A stretch of 64,000 bases of DNA from Watersipora subatra. Taxonomy: Eukaryota; Bryozoa; Gymnolaemata; Cheilostomatida; Watersiporidae. The DNA lies in assembly GCF_963576615.1 (NCBI RefSeq), contig NC_088717.1:24393344-24457343 (forward strand). The letters run 5' to 3'. Shown piece by piece: positions 1 through 13,800 of this stretch. The notes under the pieces are model-generated. The model saw only the letters and a program-made list of their open reading frames with translations. It did not search any database and had not been told where the DNA came from. Every line of letters starts with the position of its first letter. Within the stretch, counting starts at the first letter, position 1. The position numbers and the translations under genes were made by a program.

Positions 1-2745
1 TTATCAAGTTTACATTTTTATAGAAACTTTCAGGGTTTAAAAGGCCTGAGAGTTAACAAAATGGGATATATTTGTAATGGTTCACTCAGAACACTTCTTC
101 ACTCAAGGCTAGGAATAACATTCATATTTCAAAAAATGTATAATAAAATCGAAAAGTTATCGAATTAAAAAAATGTTTTATTCATCAATATCACCATTTT
201 ATTGTTATAAAACATAAATTTTTCGTAGATCTATTAATTTTATTGTGTGAAGGTGATTGTTTGTAATGTAATGGCAATGCAATGTAAATGAAATGTCAAT
301 GTTTGGCTGCTATATTATCTTAGTGTGTGAGACTCTGTGAAAGTACTACAGAACATGTCATCATATGAGGTAGCATATGCTAGGTTAAAGTAATATAATT
401 TAAGACATTATCATAAGATAAGATATTAAATATAGTGTGTAAAGCTTTGTAAAGCTTAATAAATAATGTAATAGATCTTTATCTTGTTACATATGCTAAA
501 ATATAGTAATATGATATCATATAATATTCTATTACAGTATACATTATAAAATAATATAATATATTGATATTATAATATATATTATATATAATATATTATA
601 TATAATATATAACATATTTATATATTAATATACATAATATAAATAATATTATATGATATAATGCAATATAAAATAATATATTATTGAACAATGTAACACA
701 TAATACAACACAGTACTCTGACTACACAATCAAGTATAATTTGTTCAAGCACAATATAGCGTAATTTAGTAAGATAAAAATCTATAAAACATTTCGTTCT
801 ATTATATTGAGTAATATAAATTCTTATGTTCTAAGAAAAGTATTATATAATATATAAGTTAGTCTTATAGAATAATATATAGCCTTGTATTCTCTCATGT
901 AATATACAACAACATGCAATAATAATATTATTGAGTTCACTACAAAAGAATACCAGATATTATATAACATAGTTTAACATAATGTAATGTTGCTGAAAGT
1001 AATATTGTATTTTATGATATTATATTATTTTTTCTTGAATACTTTTATTATTACCAGTCATTTTTCAAGCAATGTAATATAAAGTTGTATGGTAGAGCAT
1101 AACAATGTAATTTAGAAACAAAATAAAAATATTATATTATAGTACATTATATCAAGAGTGATTTGTATCATTTAACCTAGTGTCATGTTTAGTGAGTTCT
1201 TATGGTGATCATTCTGCAGTTGAATAGCTCTCTGAGTGAAAAATCACATTTTCATAAACAAATGTGAAAGCGTTCTGTTTTCTTATTTTAAATTTTGAAA
1301 CTTCTAACAATTGGCTCGCTAGCTTAGCAATTCTTTATCAACCAAGCAGTGGTTTGGTACCATCACAGCTGTTAGAAATAAAATCGCAACACTTAGGTAT
1401 GACATGTAATACCTTAAAAATATCATATTAAAGTTTTGGTTATAAACCAGTTTAATTTTGATTAATATAAGATAAAAATGACATGAACACATCTGGTAAG
1501 AAAGAAGGAGCTGGAAAGACCCTCTCTGATGATTCTCGTCTTCTGGCCAGTATCCTAGTGAGGTCATGCTTTACTTAGCCATGACCACATTATGATACTT
1601 GGCTGTTGGGGAGACCTCTGACACCGATTCCATAAACAATGCCAACGCATGCTGCCTTCACTCTCACCTCTACCAGGACTGTTTATTTATAGACCGTCTC
1701 ACACCCTAGTGGTTAACACTTTGGGAGAGTTTGTGCCTCAAGTGTGAAAAACACCTTTCCTATTATTAGCTATGGGCTAACTAGACAATGTGGGATGGAA
1801 CTGCTTTTGTATTTTGCATATAATACTGTGAGAAGACAACTCTTCAACTACAAATTATGTGGCTAGCTTTACACATAATGAAAATTTTGAATTAGCAAGT
1901 AGTTTTAGATATTACCATAGAAGTAGATGCTAGGCTTTAATAACCTAGAATCTATTTACTTTTAATGGGGGATGCAGGCCTTCACCAACTATTAACCAAT
2001 AATACTTTTAAACAGCAACATTCTTTTCATTTTGTATATTCAGTATGGATTTACCAAAATATATTTATTTATGTTTAATTTTTAATACAAAAAAAATTTC
2101 TTTACCTAAATTAAAAGTTTTGGTGTTAAAACAACAGGGTTGGTACTTAATTTTTATTTCCAAAATATTTTACACAGATTTCGAAGGGATCACCGACATG
2201 GAAAGAGTATAAACATTTATGAAAGCATGAAAACAAGAGTGAGTGCTGGTAGAAAAAAGAACTTGGGCATATGGAAGGGTAAAAGTATGAGGGAAGTACA
2301 GACATTGGAAGGAGCACAGACATGGGAAGAAGCACAGACATGGGAAGGAGCACAGACACAGTCAGTTTGGTGCCTAGACTATGGTGTAGACATTTCCTGT
2401 TGATGAATGAGTTCAACGGGCAATACCTACAGCAATATCTAGTTAACAGCCAAGGCTTCAAATGACAGCAAGGGTCAGAAGTCTACTACAAAAGTAAGTA
2501 TGCTTGGAAAACATTTGTTAGGGCCTGAGTGACATTGAGTTGACATCTGTCGCTGAGGGCTCTGCTTTTGGATTAGCCATGCTTTTGGCCACCTGCAATT
2601 AACGCCGCAAAGGCCATCAGTGTTCATCTTTGGCCTTTATGACAGAACAGATAAACAAAAAGAAAAACATCTACATTTTATTTACATTTTCAATATATCA
2701 GTTTTCATCAGGCAAAACGTAACTGGCTACAAATTTGAAAGCAGT
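1..2745. other. AT-rich region without a recognised gene
   Basis: The first 1.1 kb is dominated by TA-rich runs of taatat type with almost no G or C. The rest is ordinary intronic or intergenic sequence with a short tandem stretch of acagacatgggaaggag units near 2300-2360. I looked on the minus strand for the malate synthase core exon expected downstream of position 2800 and did not find it. The region is probably a long intron of that gene, or the gene stops here. Confidence 0.6.
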
Positions 2746-2799
2746 TTAATTAAACTCTGACCTTTGCATCATCTGTTCTTGTTTTATATAAACACCTAC

Positions 2800-4063
2800 C
2801 TGAATTCCATTAGCCGGGGAGTTTAAAGCATTCTTAAACAATTTAAGGCTGCTTGGTGATACGTCTCCGCAGTCTACTTTTCTGCATCTGGCTCGTCTGG
2901 GTACGTTTGCCACCTTCCACCTATGATCTTTTCGTATGGACAGTGTTTCTTTGAGGAAATCGGGTGTAGCCTTACTCTGGTCCATTAGTAATCGTTTTGC
3001 CACACGCCTTTGATACAACTAAACAATAAACGTTTCCATAGTGTTGTGTAAAGGATCAATGCAAACAATCCATATTCAAGATTTTGTGGAAATCAATGAT
3101 TACAACATAGTAAAGGTTAAACAAGCTGTGGGGGCACAGCGAAAAAAATTAGCTATACATAAGGTGGTGGCAGGAATAGCAATCCGGTAGGAGCACATGC
3201 TATCAGCAGTCATAAAAACAAGATTATTCGGTGCAGAAGTAGGTTTTGTGTCGGAAAAGCAAAAATGAAGTTATAACAACGTATAAGTCTTTATTGGTAA
3301 CCATCAACAAAATGATGTTTTTCATTACACGTCAAAAATAAAAAAATAAAAATACAGACATCAGGAGTTATGGAGTGAGTTGAACAAACGTGCTTTGAAG
3401 TTGGTAATCTAATAGTACTGAGGAGTCAAGATATTGAATTGAAGGTTGTAGTAACAGAAAGTTCATGAACTGACACATACGATAGTGAATGTACTATGCG
3501 GTGTCACGAAATAGATTACGATGTTTATTATATCTGTGGAAAAATAAATATAAATTTACTGGGCATAGTTTACGTAGAAATTTGAAACCTGTAACACAAT
3601 TGCAGAATCGATTAAGTCTGGAATAGGGCAATATGTTTCAAGATTTTGTGCTGTGATTGGTGGAAGTGTGGTAAGCTGGAATACGTGATCGGTGGTGCAC
3701 AATACTTAGTATAGATATCTGTAAGAGGATCTTTTTTGCTGTCGGTAGGGACAAGAAAATGTATATCAACACCATTGATCAGATGACAAATTGAAAATAC
3801 AATAACAATGATGTCTTTTTGTAAAATGTGGAGAATTCTGTAGAATGTAAAATTTTAAACATGAAGACTTACATGTTTACACATATGTAGAATAAAATTT
3901 ATCGCTTGCCTTTTCTATAGCTGGTTTGAATTCTTGATGCAGTTCGCAAATGAACTCGCAACATTCTTTTGTAAATAATTTAGCATGAGCAATCTTCTGT
4001 TCATCTGGGGGTGCTTCCACATGCACCCTCATTGTTGAAACAGACATCAGAGCTACTTGACTC
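2800..4063 (-). CDS. Malate synthase, N-terminal exons (partial)
   Basis: Malate synthase condenses glyoxylate with acetyl-CoA in the glyoxylate cycle. Two exons are visible: 4063-3910 and 3018-2800. The first reads LFTKECCEFICELHQEFKP and ends in AIEK; the second opens LYQRRVAKRLL and continues through DFLKETLSIRKDHRWKVANV to a stretch ending KNALNSPANGIQ. This matches, without gaps, the N-terminal order of A-type malate synthases (helix, QRR segment, DF(L/I)-ET-SIR, W-K, then NALN before the catalytic barrel). A start ATG lies at 4047, inside the first exon, but the frame is open back to the acceptor, so an upstream exon may add residues. The intron donor after 3910 is GC (AAG|gcaagc); a GT donor 30 nt further is in frame but would break the ungapped match. 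The second exon ends at CAG|gtaggt. The catalytic barrel exons lie off the left edge or are lost. Family is well supported; completeness is unknown. Confidence 0.8.
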
Positions 4064-4139
4064 CTGCAAATTGGAGATTTACATTTAATTTGACATTTTC
4101 AGCTGACCTCATGCGCTCATATCATAGATAGCTTTTGCT

Positions 4140-4230
4140 ATATAATATAATACCAATAACAATATTAATAAAATTAATAATAATATTAATAACATTAATA
4201 GCATTAATGACATTAATAACATTAATAACA
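4140..4230. repeat. Short attaataac tandem repeat
   Basis: About 80 bp of repeated attaataac/attaatag units. It lies just upstream of the first malate synthase exon, in the 5' direction of that minus-strand gene. Confidence 0.7.
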
Positions 4231-5791
4231 ATATAGTGCCAAAATGCTCATCAAAACCTATAGCCTGCCCTACTAAGAGAAAAGCATATCATGTTTGTGG
4301 TTAGGTTATGACAAACAAAAAATATTTAAATTGCATATCTGTTTAAATTAAAAACAGAAAAGATGGTGGCAACTTATGAGTTTTCCTTTTCAACTAGTTT
4401 AGCAAGCAGTTAGCTTGTAGCTACTCGAGTTATAGCATAGTTTATAAATTCAAATTTATTTATTAAAGATCATTACGAAAACAGACATGCTTTGCTGAAA
4501 ATACTTTATTATAAGAACGCGTAATCGACATTACCATTCATAACAGAATGTTCCGTGTAGTCAGATTTTGACAACTACTGACAGGTTTCGCTTATGCCAT
4601 TGTCATCTTTGGCTGTCAGAGTACCAGACTAAAACTGTGTGTATGAAATTGATGTTTAGAATAACCTGCTATCACCTTCTTTAGATCTCGCCTTGTATTC
4701 TGATGCACATGTAGATAAACTTTCTAGCACTGTGCAAGTGCAGGGCAATGTGCTTACGCTTTCAGCAAGGCAGATAAATTCTTGTAGTGTAACATAAGGC
4801 TGTGGCACAATGAAATCAAAGCTGTGTTTGTGAAATCACGAAAAAAGTAGATCTAATTTTTATACTCAACACGTTTTAAAATCTCTAAAAATTTCTAAAA
4901 ATTTCAAAACCTCTATCTGTCTTATTTATTTACTAGTCTTTGAGAACAATACTCTAGCTGTTGCATTGCTAAGCAGTGTTGAATATAAATATTTTATCAC
5001 TAACAGCTGTTTTAAAAAACGAATGCTTAAACTGTCAGAAAAAAACTGAAAATATACTGCTAGGGGAGAAGAAATGTCAAACATTTGAGAAAACTAAATA
5101 ATCTAATACAATGGCTTGAAATAAAGAATTCTCGCCTATTAACTTTTGCTAATTTTTTATAAATACAGAGCAGACCTCATCGCATGAGAATATTATGTAG
5201 TTAAAAGGAATAAATTATAATTCGCAGACAATGCAATAATAACAAAGAAAATTTTACATTTTTAAGATTAAAATGATATATAACTTTTTTCTATTGAAGC
5301 TAATTATATTGGGCTTATTGAGTTCTATAATTCAAGTTTATAAAAATTAACAACCGATCTTATACTTTTTTACATGGCTGTTCAAATACGGACAGCAAAA
5401 TAAAGCGTTGTATTTTCTTTTATTCTTTATATAATGATGAAGAAGTGGGCAACTCTTTTTGAAGTTTGGTTGCATTCGTATCTACTCATTGAACTCATAA
5501 TTTTAAAACGCTTGTAGTTTGAACTTTTGACAAACAGTTGAAAAATTTTCTGATAAACTGGTTTTTTACTGCTTACTTGATGCAGTTTTATAAAATTCCT
5601 TATCCATATGACAGCAAATGGTAGAGTATGCTCCTTAAGTATACGGTATGAACAATAACTCCACTTTAAAATATAATTTCTGACCGCTCTTCATCTGTAT
5701 CAGCTACCATACCGAAAAATTATAATCATAGGACTAATTAAAATAAGCACATTATTTGTTAACAATTTCATGTTCACTAAGTATTTATTAA

Positions 5792-6687
5792 AGGTTGACT
5801 TCCAACAAAATTTTCATTACATTTATTTGGTATCAAAAAGTTCACCATGTCTTACTCTGCCATATTGTAGGTCCCAAATATTTAGAAATATGGTTATACG
5901 CTTATAAAAACTCAAAAACAAACAGTTAAAATAAAAGGCTGCAGGTTAGAATCTCTTTATTTTGATGACTTACTCAATGCGACTTCATTATTGTTTAATG
6001 TGTCATGTTATCACGTGAAATGGAAGACCAATAAAAGGCTTAATATAAAATGTCTTGTAGCACTAGTTTATGACAAACACGTCGGGTTTTACCAAAAAAC
6101 GCTTTTCAAATATAGATGCTCGCTACTTTACAGTATCGTTTCAGCTTGGTCTAATCATCTAGCCATAATCTGATCATATGACCCATTTTCTGGCCAAAAG
6201 GCCCGAACGATTTCTGCAGCATTTTTCGACGATCACAGGTGACCAACAGGCTCTTCATGGTTATCAAAGGATGATGTGCACCCCGCCGTGCTAAGGTTAA
6301 AAAATTAAACTAATTTTTAGGCTAGGTTTTGAGATATCAGTGCTCAAAGTGACAGCATTACTATGATAATGAAATAGACGCGTAAGGACAGTAGACATGG
6401 TTTTATTGAATGCGTGAAGTATATTTGTGAACCTTCGACGAATGAGGTTGCATAAAAATGTAAACAGCAGCACATCGTGTTTAGCTACGTCATATTTGAG
6501 CCATTTTAAAGAGGGACTCCAACCTATGGCATTTTCGTGATGGCTGCAATCAACTGTTCGTTTTTGAGCTTTTAAGAGCTTGTAATCACATTTTCACGTA
6601 TTTGGAACTTACAAAACAACAGAGTAAGACATGGTGAATCTTTTCATACCAAATAACTGTAATGTGAATTTTGTTGCAAGTCAACCT
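5792..6687. mobile_element. TTAA-flanked MITE, family 1, copy A
   Basis: An 896-bp element bounded on both sides by TTAA (5788-5791 and 6688-6691). The ends are inverted: AGGTTGACTT at the left and AAGTCAACCT at the right, and imperfect inverted similarity runs for about 200 bp from each end (caaaattttcattac, caccatgtcttactctg and their complements). There is no coding capacity. TTAA duplication plus inverted ends is the pattern of piggyBac-mobilised non-autonomous elements. A second copy lies at 16913-17790. Confidence 0.85.
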
Positions 6688-7430
6688 TTAAAGAAATTAT
6701 GGCAATATTCCCATCAAAAAGATTTAATTATGTTTCACATAGCGATATTATCAACTATCAACTGATATTCACATTTTAGCCTTGTTTTGGTGCAACATGA
6801 CAGTCTCTCCACATTATGGCAAAGATCTAATAAAAACTAGGTGAATCCAGCATGGTTGTTGAACACACATGTACATGTAACAATATGGAAGTAAATTGAT
6901 CGCCTCCTGAGAGATTATTAGTCGCTCATTAATATTTAGTTGATCAGCCCTTACTGTCAATTATATTATAGAATAAACTGGGTGCCCAATAACTAGGTTG
7001 TATTTTTGCAGAATACATTTGAGGGCAGACAGAGTGTCTCCACAACTTCCTTATCAAATATGTATAGCAAGTATAATTTGAGCATGGGTACCATGTGTTT
7101 TGCGAAAAGCTGAAAAGAAGTGAGAAGACTTTCTTTTTGCCGCTACCTTTTGAAACACACGTGGCTCCGATGGATCTGATATAATAAAGTGAGTTTATGC
7201 AATAAATGACGACGAGTGCAAAAAATAATACTAGGTTTTCTCATAATTACAATAACGACTATAGCTAGTAAACTAGATTCACACTTTCTTTACAATTCTT
7301 AAATGGTTTGTAACAACAATCATAATGCATACTGCCTATGACTAGAAACAACAGCTGAGGCTGCCTCAGTTAAAGATTAAACAGTCTTAGCTAAAACCAT
7401 TATAAAATAGTCTATAGTAAAGCTCATGAA

Positions 7431-7612
7431 CTAGACAGCCAACCTACTAAGTGCAGCAAACAAACTCTGAAAATTACCTCCGAGTGAACTTATCAGTAGG
7501 GCATGAGACCTTTGTGCAGAGATAATAATGGAGGCAGCATCAGCACGGTGTGATGTAACAGCTGGTACATTTGAGATGTGGGAGGAGCTAACATTGTGGC
7601 CTTCTAGTTCGG
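7431..7612 (-). CDS. Possible terminal or internal exon, unidentified
   Basis: An open minus-strand stretch reads ELEGHNVSSSHISNVPAVTS, then SHRADAASIIISAQRSHALL, and on to a TAG stop at 7431. A possible donor (GGAG|gtaatt) follows SSLGG. The composition looks protein-like, but the upstream acceptor is weak and the phase fits neither the exon at 8733-8952 nor the malate synthase exon at 4063. I do not recognise a family. It may be a chance open frame. Confidence 0.25.
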
Positions 7613-8299
7613 TTAAATTTAAAAGTAAATATTTGTTAGCTGTGTAGGAACTCTTTTGTGCAGAAGTAGGATAAAGTAGTCACTTCTCAGACCCGCTTGA
7701 GTGATAGTGACAGCGTAGGGGAGTTGGTAGAAAGCTGCCTCAACATAGCTAGCTATTCAAAACTTTTCACTCACCGCCTTTAGTGCTTGAAGTTTGGCCG
7801 GACTCGGCTTAGGTAGTAGGCCTAGTGCAATACTAGTAGTCATTATATATTGTGATTGGTTCAATGAGCGTTCAATAGAAATTATGCTTTGTGTGTACAC
7901 AATATTGATTAGGGTATATATCGTTGCATGCTGACTGGGAGATCAGCAGAATTTAAAGGGCTTACATAATAACAGCTTTGTTTTATATAGGCATGGTGGA
8001 GAAAACTCCTGAATTAAAATTACAAATTAATCGTGAGTGTTTGACGAGAGATGAATGAGGCCAATGCGTGGTCTGATTTTATGAAGCAAGTGCAAAACTA
8101 TTTGTAGGGTAGACGAAGTTTCTGTTAGAATTTATTTGGAATAGTTTAAAAATGGCTGCTCCACCTTTCTACGGTACATGCAAATAATAAAATTCTTAAT
8201 ATTTTTTGTAGAACAAAAATACTTATCGAGTTAAACATCAAACAGGCAATCTTAGTAGACAGCAAAGTTTACTTACTTTGTTTTTCCTATCAAAGCTTG

Positions 8300-8510
8300 A
8301 ATGATGTGTCAACAGCAGCAACATAATGTTAATTTATGTAGATGCTAAGTTAGCACCTGTAGGCATCTGTCATAATACTAAACCAACATTTGTAGACACC
8401 TGTTATCATACCAAAATAAGATGTGTTGGCATCTGCCATCCTACTAAACTTATACTTATTGACACTTGTCATTATACTAAATTGATACTTGTCTAGGTGC
8501 CACTCTAACA
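8300..8510. repeat. Diverged tandem repeat
   Basis: Four or five loose copies of a unit of about 50 bp with the common core gacacctgtcatactaaac. The copies differ strongly from each other, so this is an old array. Confidence 0.5.
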
Positions 8511-8732
8511 TAGTGGGCAGTTATAGCACAAGCAAAGGTGATGTCATACAACTGACATATATATGTAGTTGGCATTAAAAAGACAACGTCAAACAGGTGT
8601 GATATAAAGTTCTGGCAATAAGCAAAACTGACACTGGTAATCCTTATTGCTGACACTTATGTCATGTTATAATACTAGGGTGACAGCCATCATATGTGCA
8701 AAAGTGACAACAGCAAGTGCCATGCTCTCTAC

Positions 8733-8952
8733 CTGATTTATATACATATTTAATTTATTGAGGTGAGTTGGTTTGATGCTGTTACGAAGAATTTGCAGCT
8801 CACTCTTAAGTGATTCGACCGTCTCTACCATGAAGTTAGGATTAAATTTACGACCATTATTGAAGATGCTTTTGCTGTCACGTGGCGTAGAAGCTCCATG
8901 ACGAGGGGCAGGTAAATCCATTGCGCTCGTATTAGACTTGTTGTGCTGGTTC
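8733..8952 (-). CDS. Unidentified exon with coiled-coil-like helix
   Basis: A splice-bounded open frame: acceptor tttgttgcag before 8952, donor CAG|gtagag after 8733, 220 nt, entering in phase 2 and leaving in phase 0. It reads NQHNKSNTSAMDLPAPRHGA, a disordered segment, then a helical stretch VETVESLKSELQILRNSIKP and ends NKLNMYINQ. It lies between the stop of the ankyrin gene (10855) and the malate synthase exons, on the same strand. Its phases do not join it directly to malate synthase, so it may belong to a small separate gene whose other exons I cannot place. Function unknown. Confidence 0.45.
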
Positions 8953-9649
8953 CTGCAACAAACTTGATGCATCAAAAAGACAGATATGAACTTAAAGAGT
9001 GTTAGGGGTAAGCAACTCCCTGTTATGTACACTTCTTTATTTTTTTACTATTGTTGAATGAATCAGAGGGATAAATTGTCATGCTGAGCATATCTTTACT
9101 ATAAATATTGCTAATGCAGAGATTTGAAAAAAACTAAATAGCTATATTAAACATGCAAAAACTTAGATTTGTTCGAATCTGTAGCACCGGTAAGTTAACG
9201 CTTGTTTTTAAAACAGCATACATAAATAAACATTTTCCAAGTTTATCTTAATTTTTTTTCAATATAATTTTATATATTTAAAAAAAATATATCATATCAG
9301 AGCTTGTGAAAAACCCTGCAGTCAATGGCCTCTTATTATTTAGAACAATAAATAATAAGAGATCATGAACTACATATAATAAGAGACCGCCTGCCTATGT
9401 ATACATATAATGGCCATTAGAAAGCAACAAACTAAATTTTGTAAAAAATTATCTTGAGTAAGTGTTGAAAATTGTTTTGGGTGCTGGTTGTTGAAGAATC
9501 TTTTGAATTCATTAACATCTAGACCGCATAATTAGGTCTAGTGCAACAAACTGCAATTGAAAATGACTAGCCTGGGACAGAGATATTGCCTATCATGTTC
9601 AAACTAGGAGAGAACGACGGTGTCAGTAACAGTTAATTTAGTATTTAAA

Positions 9650-10740
9650 AGTAACCACTAGTTGATTCACCACTTGCTAATTTATTTGACAATTGCTAGT
9701 TGATTTGGCACTTGCTAATTTATTTGGCAATTGCTAGTTGATTTGGCACTTGCTAGTTTATTTGACAATTGCTTGTTTATTTGACAATTGCTTGTTTATT
9801 TGACAATTGCTTGTTTATTTGACACTTGCTTGTTTATTTGGCAATTGCTTGTTTATTTGACAATTGCTTGTTTATTTGACAATTGCTAGCTTATTTGACA
9901 ATTGCTAGTTGATCCACCACTTGCTAGTTGATTTGGCACTTGCTAGCGTATTTGGCAATTGCTAGTTGATTTGGCACTTGCTAGTTTATTTGACAATTGC
10001 TAGCTTATTTGACAATTGCTAGTTGAGTCACCATTTGCTAGTTTATTTGACAATTGCTAGTTGATCCACCACTTGCTAGTTAATTTTACAACTGCTAGTT
10101 GATTTGGCACTTGCTAGCTTATTTAACAATTCCTAGTTGATTTGCCAATTGCTATTTCATTTGGCAGTTGCTTGTTGGCTTGCCATTTGTTAGTTTATTT
10201 GACAATTGCTAGTTAAGTCACCACTTGCCAGTTTATTTGACAATTGCTAGTTGATCCACCAATTGCTAGTTTACTTGACAATTGCTAGTTGATCCACCAA
10301 TTGCTAGTTTATTTGACAATTGCTAGTTGATTCACCACTTGCTAGCTTATTTGACAATTGCTAGTTGATTTGGCACTTGCTAGTTTATTTGACAATTCCT
10401 AGTTGAGTCACCATTTGCTAGCTTATTTGACAATTGCTAGTTGATTTGGCATTTGCTAGTTTATTTGACAATTGCTAGTTGATTCACCACTTGCTAGCTT
10501 ATTTGACAATTGCTAGTTGATTTGGCACTTGCTAGCTTATTTGACAATTGCTAGTTGATTTGGCATTTGCTAGTTTATTTGACAATTGCTAGTTGATTCA
10601 CCACTTGCTAGCTTATTTGACAATTGCTAGTTGATTTGGCACTTGCTAGCTTATTTGACAATTGCTAGTTGATTTGGCACTTGCTATTTTATTTGGCGAT
10701 TGCCTATTGAATTTCTACTTGCTAGTTGGTTTTATAATTT
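9650..10740. repeat. Minisatellite, 18/36-bp unit
   Basis: More than 1 kb of head-to-tail units alternating tttgacaattgctagttg and atttggcacttgctagtt, so a basic 18-mer with a 36-bp higher-order period. The right flank (10720-10815, ctacttgctagttgg and onward) is also present at 13290-13400 next to only about four units, so the array sits inside a dispersed element. It lies 3' of the ankyrin gene stop and is not coding. Confidence 0.9.
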
Positions 10741-10854
10741 GAATTTATGTTTGCTTTAAACTTTAGATAATTTCCGATTCAGTGGAACATCTTTCATAAG
10801 ATGTGGCTCAATAACATTTTTAATGTAACAACAATAGGTTTATAGACTGTAGTC

Positions 10855-13800
10855 TTACTCTAATCGTGGTGTTAGTGGTCGATGCTGCTGCAAATAGTCC
10901 CTCACCATCTGTCTAGCCAGGCTTATTTCTTCATTCAACTTCCCATATTGTCTACAAGAAAACCAAAACATTCAACTTAAGATTTGTCTCTACCTGACAG
11001 AAATTCAGGATTTTATGTCTACCAAACTTTTGATGATCACACACTCTAAAGGTGTGGCCACATGTGCCGAATTTTTTTACCGACTCCCTGAATTATTAGA
11101 AAATATTTGGAAAACACGAAGAATTTTGAAACACTCACAGAATTTTAAAAGCTGTGCATTCACGCCAAAATCGTCGACGAAACGCTTTTAATTGGCTGAG
11201 CAAATTATTAACGAGCGCGACTTGAGCAACTTTTGCGATTGGTATTTTCCGTGACAGATACTGCCACGCAATAAAATAGCAACACAATTCAACATTGTGA
11301 ATACGATTCAACTGATTAGAAAGGGTGCCATCTCTAACGCAATCTAATCCGTTGCATCGCATTTATTATGTTGAACTGTGTTGGTATTTTTCTTACATGC
11401 CATTCTATGTGTCTCAACCTATACCAAATTATAGTGAAAGCTGCTAAAGTCAAATTTGTCAATAAATTGTTCAGCCAATTGAAAGCGTTTCGTTGACGAT
11501 TTTGGTGTGCACCACAAGTTTGAAAATTCTGTGAATTTTGGCTGAATATTGTCGTGTTTCTGAATATTTTTGCATATCTCATGATTTTGACCAAAACATT
11601 CGGCACACGTGGCCATACCTTTGGTCAATATAAAATTGTTTGCTTTTCTAATTTATAAAACAAATGTGAAAAAGCTTTTGTTAGGCAAATATGAGCATTG
11701 CAATAACAACCATGTGTGATAGATACATGGACAGCTAAAGATCTGAACAAGCAAACAGACAAGTGGGTAGATAGACCAATGAGACAAACGGTTATTGGCC
11801 TGAAAGGCGGATGAGCCAATTGGTAGATGTATCAATAGGCCAAGAGACCAATTTGCTCATAGGTCAGATGTGCTATTAAAACACCATAGGTAGAAGAGCA
11901 AGCGGAAAAAGAAAAAAGACAGAAATTTGCTCAGTTAGACAGACAGACAGACCTACCAACAAACAGACAGACATAGCAACAGACAGACATAGCAACAGAC
12001 AAATGGACCTACGAACAGACAAACAGGCATAGTAACAGACACACAGACATAGCAACAGACACACAGACCTACGAACAAACAGACAGACATAGCAACAGAC
12101 GCACAAACCTATAAACAGACAGACAGACATAGCAACAGACACACAGACCTACGAACAGACAAACAGGTGAACAGACCGACAGAGGGGCATAAATTTACTT
12201 TGCTATACAGCTGGCTTATGACTATCCACAAGTAAATAGACATATACATGTATATGTGGCACCATGCTAATGAATACTTTGATATGCTTTTTATTATTCT
12301 TTCAGTTTTTACTCAATATTTGATTTTACTGATATATGTATAATCATTCCATACATAGCATAAATATTGTAGAAACATTCAGTTTTACGGTAACATAAAA
12401 ACACGTCATGCTCGCAATCAGCCGGAACTTGTAAGGCCTCAGGGTATCAGCAAACCTTAAACTTTGACAAGTCATTAAAATATTGGCTAGTTTTATAATA
12501 AAAAAACCATAAGATAAAACCTTGACACTTGCCATAACACTGTTTCTTTTAGTAAGGTGGACAAATCTGTTATGCAAAGAAGTTGCTAAATCTATATACA
12601 TGTATATAAATCTCAAAGTTTGTCATATGTTTGGATGTCTAGATATAGCTATTAAAATCTTGGAAAAAAGAATCCGGATCACAGAAGATTTGATCTTGGA
12701 GCCTCCTGTTTCCCAAACAAAATGCTAAACCATTGAGCTACACAATACTGATGGATTCATTTCGACAATATATGTTACTATGTGGGTGAAAATACACATA
12801 CCGCTCTGTGTTATGGTACAACATCATTTTATGCTTGCTCTCACAGCTCTAATTAGTAAGTTTAGTTTTACTACCTTACTCAAATTAGCGATTGGCTGTT
12901 TGCCAGGCTAATGGCAAGTGGCAGACAACTACGTTACCTGCAACTGTTTATAAGCTGTTTTCAAATCCCGTGCAACGCTGACCATTCTGCTAGTTAGACA
13001 ATAGATTCACCTGTAAAGAACGACAGCCTTGTCATCTCCGATCCCTAGAGTAAGGACTTGAGCCTCTAATCCCTTTACTTTGCCTCTCAGAGTGTCAACT
13101 GTCGCCTTGTCAACTTTTATCGGTTGCTGAAACTGGCCTTGGTGCTGACTTTGCTGCCATGACTGTCGATCAGGGTTTTCTAAAAAATGTTGACAGATAA
13201 ATAAGCAGACAAGCCAAGCCTGTGTATATTGTGCATATTTGGCAACTGCTTGTTGACTTGCCATTTGATAGTTTATTTGAAAATTGCTAGTTCGTTTGCT
13301 ACTTGCTAGTTGGCTTTATTGTTTGAATCTAAGTTTCCTTTAAACTTTAGATAATTTCAGATTTAGTAGAATGCCACCCTTCCTAAGATGTGGCTCAGCA
13401 AGCTGTATCCTGCGCTGTTCTTGTATAATATATCTATTTATGCTACAAATATATCGCTACGCTAAAATTATGAGCTATTGCAGAGGCCTAACAAGAGTTG
13501 GTGTCATTGGTAAAACATTTGTATTCCAGCAGAGCTGAGTCACTCAACTGTCTCGAATACTTCCTTTATGCAAGGGTCGCTTTGCTCGAGATAGAACATT
13601 TCTTGCATTATTAAAACTAAGTTATTAAATTTTGAGCAAGACAATGCTGGGTGTGGCTTTTATGGCTGTAGATGCTGCCAGTCTTTGAGTTTTAAATCCA
13701 TGTTGTTTGATATTCTTAATGATTGCCAGTAGTTTTGGTAACACACTATATTAAGAGGCGCGCAACCACTATTGTTCAAAATGATACGCTCATGACAATT

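Noticed and set aside
2140..2461. Overlapping plus and minus open frames (87 and 104 codons)
   Set aside because: Both are produced by the short acagacatgggaaggag tandem repeat; no domain.
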